DNA from: Dendrolimus kikuchii
Taxonomy: Eukaryota > Arthropoda > Insecta > Lepidoptera > Lasiocampidae
Assembly: GCA_019925095.2 (NCBI GenBank)
Contig: CM034412.1
Location: 15,476,001 to 15,540,000 of the forward strand
Direction: 5' to 3'
DNA length: 64,000 nt
Below the pieces are notes generated by a model. The model did not search any database and was not told the DNA's origin. It saw nothing but the letters and a program-made list of their open reading frames with translations. The position numbers and the translations under genes were made by a program. Shown piece by piece: positions 62,415 to 64,000 of the stretch; position 1 is the stretch's first letter; each line of letters starts with the position of its first letter.

Positions 62415-63078
62415 ACTTACTTCGTCGTCAGCCAACCGTTGTCTACTGCTGGACGTAGATCTTCCCAAGTTTGCGACACTTATCCCGGTCCTCTACTCTT
62501 CTCATCCAGCCCCCACCGGCTACATTGTACAGACCTTCGGTCCATCGGGCTGGAGGGCGTCCTACACTACGTTTATTTTATTTATTTTTTATTGCATGAG
62601 TTCAGCAGACAGGTAGACGGCGCACTTGATGGAAAGCGGTTACCATCACCTATGGACATTTGCAACACCAAAGGTACTACAAATGCGCTGCTGCTCTCTT
62701 AAGGGAGACTGGAACCTGGTCACTAATGCCGGAACACAACTCAAGGTTGTTATGGCGACATACTTTAGACCAGGGGTGGTAGCCATCCAGGACCACCTGC
62801 CTGTGGGTCGTTTTGTCGCCTCTTACGACAGGCTGCCCGGCCGCAGGAAATTGTATTCTTTCTCCGTTCTTGCACGGATAGAACGTTTGCCGAGGCGCGG
62901 TCTCCACTCCAGGACTTTCTGCTCCATCGGCCATGGGTCCTGCGACATACAAGACCGGCGCATTACCACTTCAACTTGCTAACTTTTTGAGCTAATTGGT
63001 CACTTTGGTCCTCTTACGGATATCAACATTTCTGATTTAATCCATAAGAGACGCCCCCAACATAGCTCGCTGCAACAT
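62415..63078 (-). mobile_element. RTE/BovB-type LINE fragment carrying SINE-A
   Basis: Same family as 26925-27345 (GTCAGCCAACCGTTGTCTAC; TCCATCGGGCTGGAGGGCGT; CAACATAGCTCGCTGCAAC). Interrupted at ACGTTT by SINE-A copy 26. Confidence 0.65.
62575..62882 (-). mobile_element. SINE-A copy 26 with TSD
   Basis: T-rich tail complement to CACGGATAG, flanked by ACGTTT (62569-62574 and 62883-62888). The RTE/BovB copy at 26925 shows the uninterrupted sequence (ACTACGTTTACCGAG). Confidence 0.9.
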
Positions 63079-63299
63079 GTGTGATTCTGTAACATACTTC
63101 TGTACAATACTTATTAAAAAAAAAGAATTTGAGATATAAATAGACTATGAAATATAAAGAAAATCAATATTTAGCTAGACGTGTTGCTGGGGAGTTTCTT
63201 GTCGCTTCTTCTCCTTTACAGCATCAACACGTTGCGAAGCGGTGTACATAGAATATGAAGAAAAAAAAAAATAACTTACATGTATCGCGTATAGTATGT
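63079..63299. other. Unassigned sequence
   Basis: GGAGTTTCTTGTCGCTTCTT and CGTTGCGAAGCGGTG (63190-63245) resemble part of the Penelope 3' UTR. Nothing else recognised. Confidence 0.3.
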
Positions 63300-63440
63300 A
63301 TGAACTTGTAATAAGATCTCTTTGGCTATACCATTTGTATCTGGCTGGTTTTGGTATCATTAAAAAGTTTTAATTTTAAAGAAGACAATTCCAAATTCAA
63401 ATTAGGAAAATATGTGATTTTCATTTGTTTTTCTTATTGT
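63300..63440. repeat. Inverted duplicate of 59884-60050
   Basis: See 59884-60050. Runs directly into the mariner start codon at 63445. Confidence 0.6.
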
Positions 63441-63444
63441 TAAA

Positions 63445-63561
63445 ATGAGTGAATCTAATGAAGAAATTCGATACATTTTAAAATTTCACTACAAAAAAGG
63501 TAAAAATGCAACACAAGCCGCGAAAAAAATTTGTGATGTTTATGGACCTAATGCATTATAA
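63445..63561 (+). pseudogene. mariner transposase N-terminal fragment
   Basis: MSESNEEIRYILKFHYKKGK, NATQAAKKICDVYGPNAL, then stop (63559-63561) and loss of similarity. 38 codons; no catalytic domain. Confidence 0.7.
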
Positions 63562-63590
63562 AGTACATTGTATTAGAAATAAGATTATAC

Positions 63591-64000
63591 TGTTACGAGC
63601 TACACAGGACTCGAATTAAAATGCCGTTGGAATTGCTATAGAATTTATTACAACTATACAAACACGTATAACATAGGTACAAATACAACTAGACACTACT
63701 AGTACAAACTGCACGATTCAATAACACGCGCAGAGTCCGTCACTATATCGCTTGTCGAATGTACGTCTTACTCGTATCGTAATCCTCGCTCGACTGACTC
63801 ACCCCTCCGTTCGGGCATTGTTTTATAGTAAACTGTACAATACACAATGGAAGCTCGTGGGCTGGGTTCTTCCAAGAAAATGTAATTTGCACATCTGCGA
63901 ACGGCCAACAAAGTTGAAAACAATAAGGATTAGTTCGACACTAATGACGGCCGTAAAACAAGTAGAAAAACAATAGCATGTTTTTCTTAATTACAAATTT
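63591..64000 (-). mobile_element. Solo LTR, LTR-T family (runs off the window)
   Basis: Begins TGTTACGAGCTACACAGG. Very similar to 4391-4864 over the visible 410 bp. Confidence 0.75.

Overview
The window looks like nuclear DNA of an insect, most likely a moth or butterfly. It is AT-rich, has spliceosomal introns, and is packed with degraded transposable elements (TEs) of types common in Lepidoptera: Helitrons ending in CTAG, tRNA-derived SINEs, RTE, CR1-like and Jockey LINEs, a Penelope-like element with a GIY-YIG domain, mariner relics, hAT-like and other MITEs, and solo LTRs. This placement is inferred from repeat content; nothing in the window names a species. No bacterial-style operon, CRISPR array or rRNA is present.

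The main result is host coding sequence hidden among the TEs on the + strand between about 2.1 and 40.2 kb. Small exons with consensus splice sites are scattered there, all in the same phase class (1-1, so lengths are multiples of three). They fall into three recurring types: B, often only 12 nt (2089, 8632, 30457, 36519; longer ones at 27491 and 34785); C, 24-60 nt with patterns such as GNSSVYF, GESSVYY, GKAVVDF and GEVIVDY (3262, 9942, 11802, 30920, 37829); and A, 93-129 nt, helical with a conserved Trp (4138, 11472, 25922, 31477). The order is repeatedly B-C-A, which indicates a gene built by internal duplication of a three-exon cassette. A short last exon with stop and AATAAA lies at 40138-40181. 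I do not recognise the protein and could not find its first exon. A separate terminal-exon-like ORF with a polyA signal lies at 1-190.

Layout: 0-2 kb, possible tail of an upstream gene plus TE fragments. 2-12 kb, cassettes 1 and 2 with LTR, RTE, Helitron, MITE and SINE insertions. 12-17.5 kb, a Penelope relic split by a solo LTR, then a LINE with an uninterrupted 956-codon endonuclease/reverse-transcriptase ORF. 17.5-25 kb, nested TEs and one intact tRNA-Val(CAC) gene on the - strand (23677-23749). 25-40 kb, the remaining cassettes and the last exon. 40-64 kb, almost only TEs, including a frameshifted Jockey-type RT (56.4-58.1 kb), a Penelope fragment with perfect 37-bp inverted ends (59.1-59.9 kb) and broken mariner N-termini.

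Family labels used below are mine. 'SINE-A' is a ~310-bp A-tailed repeat present about 26 times. 'RTE-1' is a LINE seen only as 3' pieces ending in (TATG)n. 'LTR-T' is a ~475-540 bp solo LTR with TGTTACGA ends. 'LINE-X' is a LINE known here only from a short C-terminal domain. 'tSINE' and 'SINE-G' are two tRNA-like SINE families.
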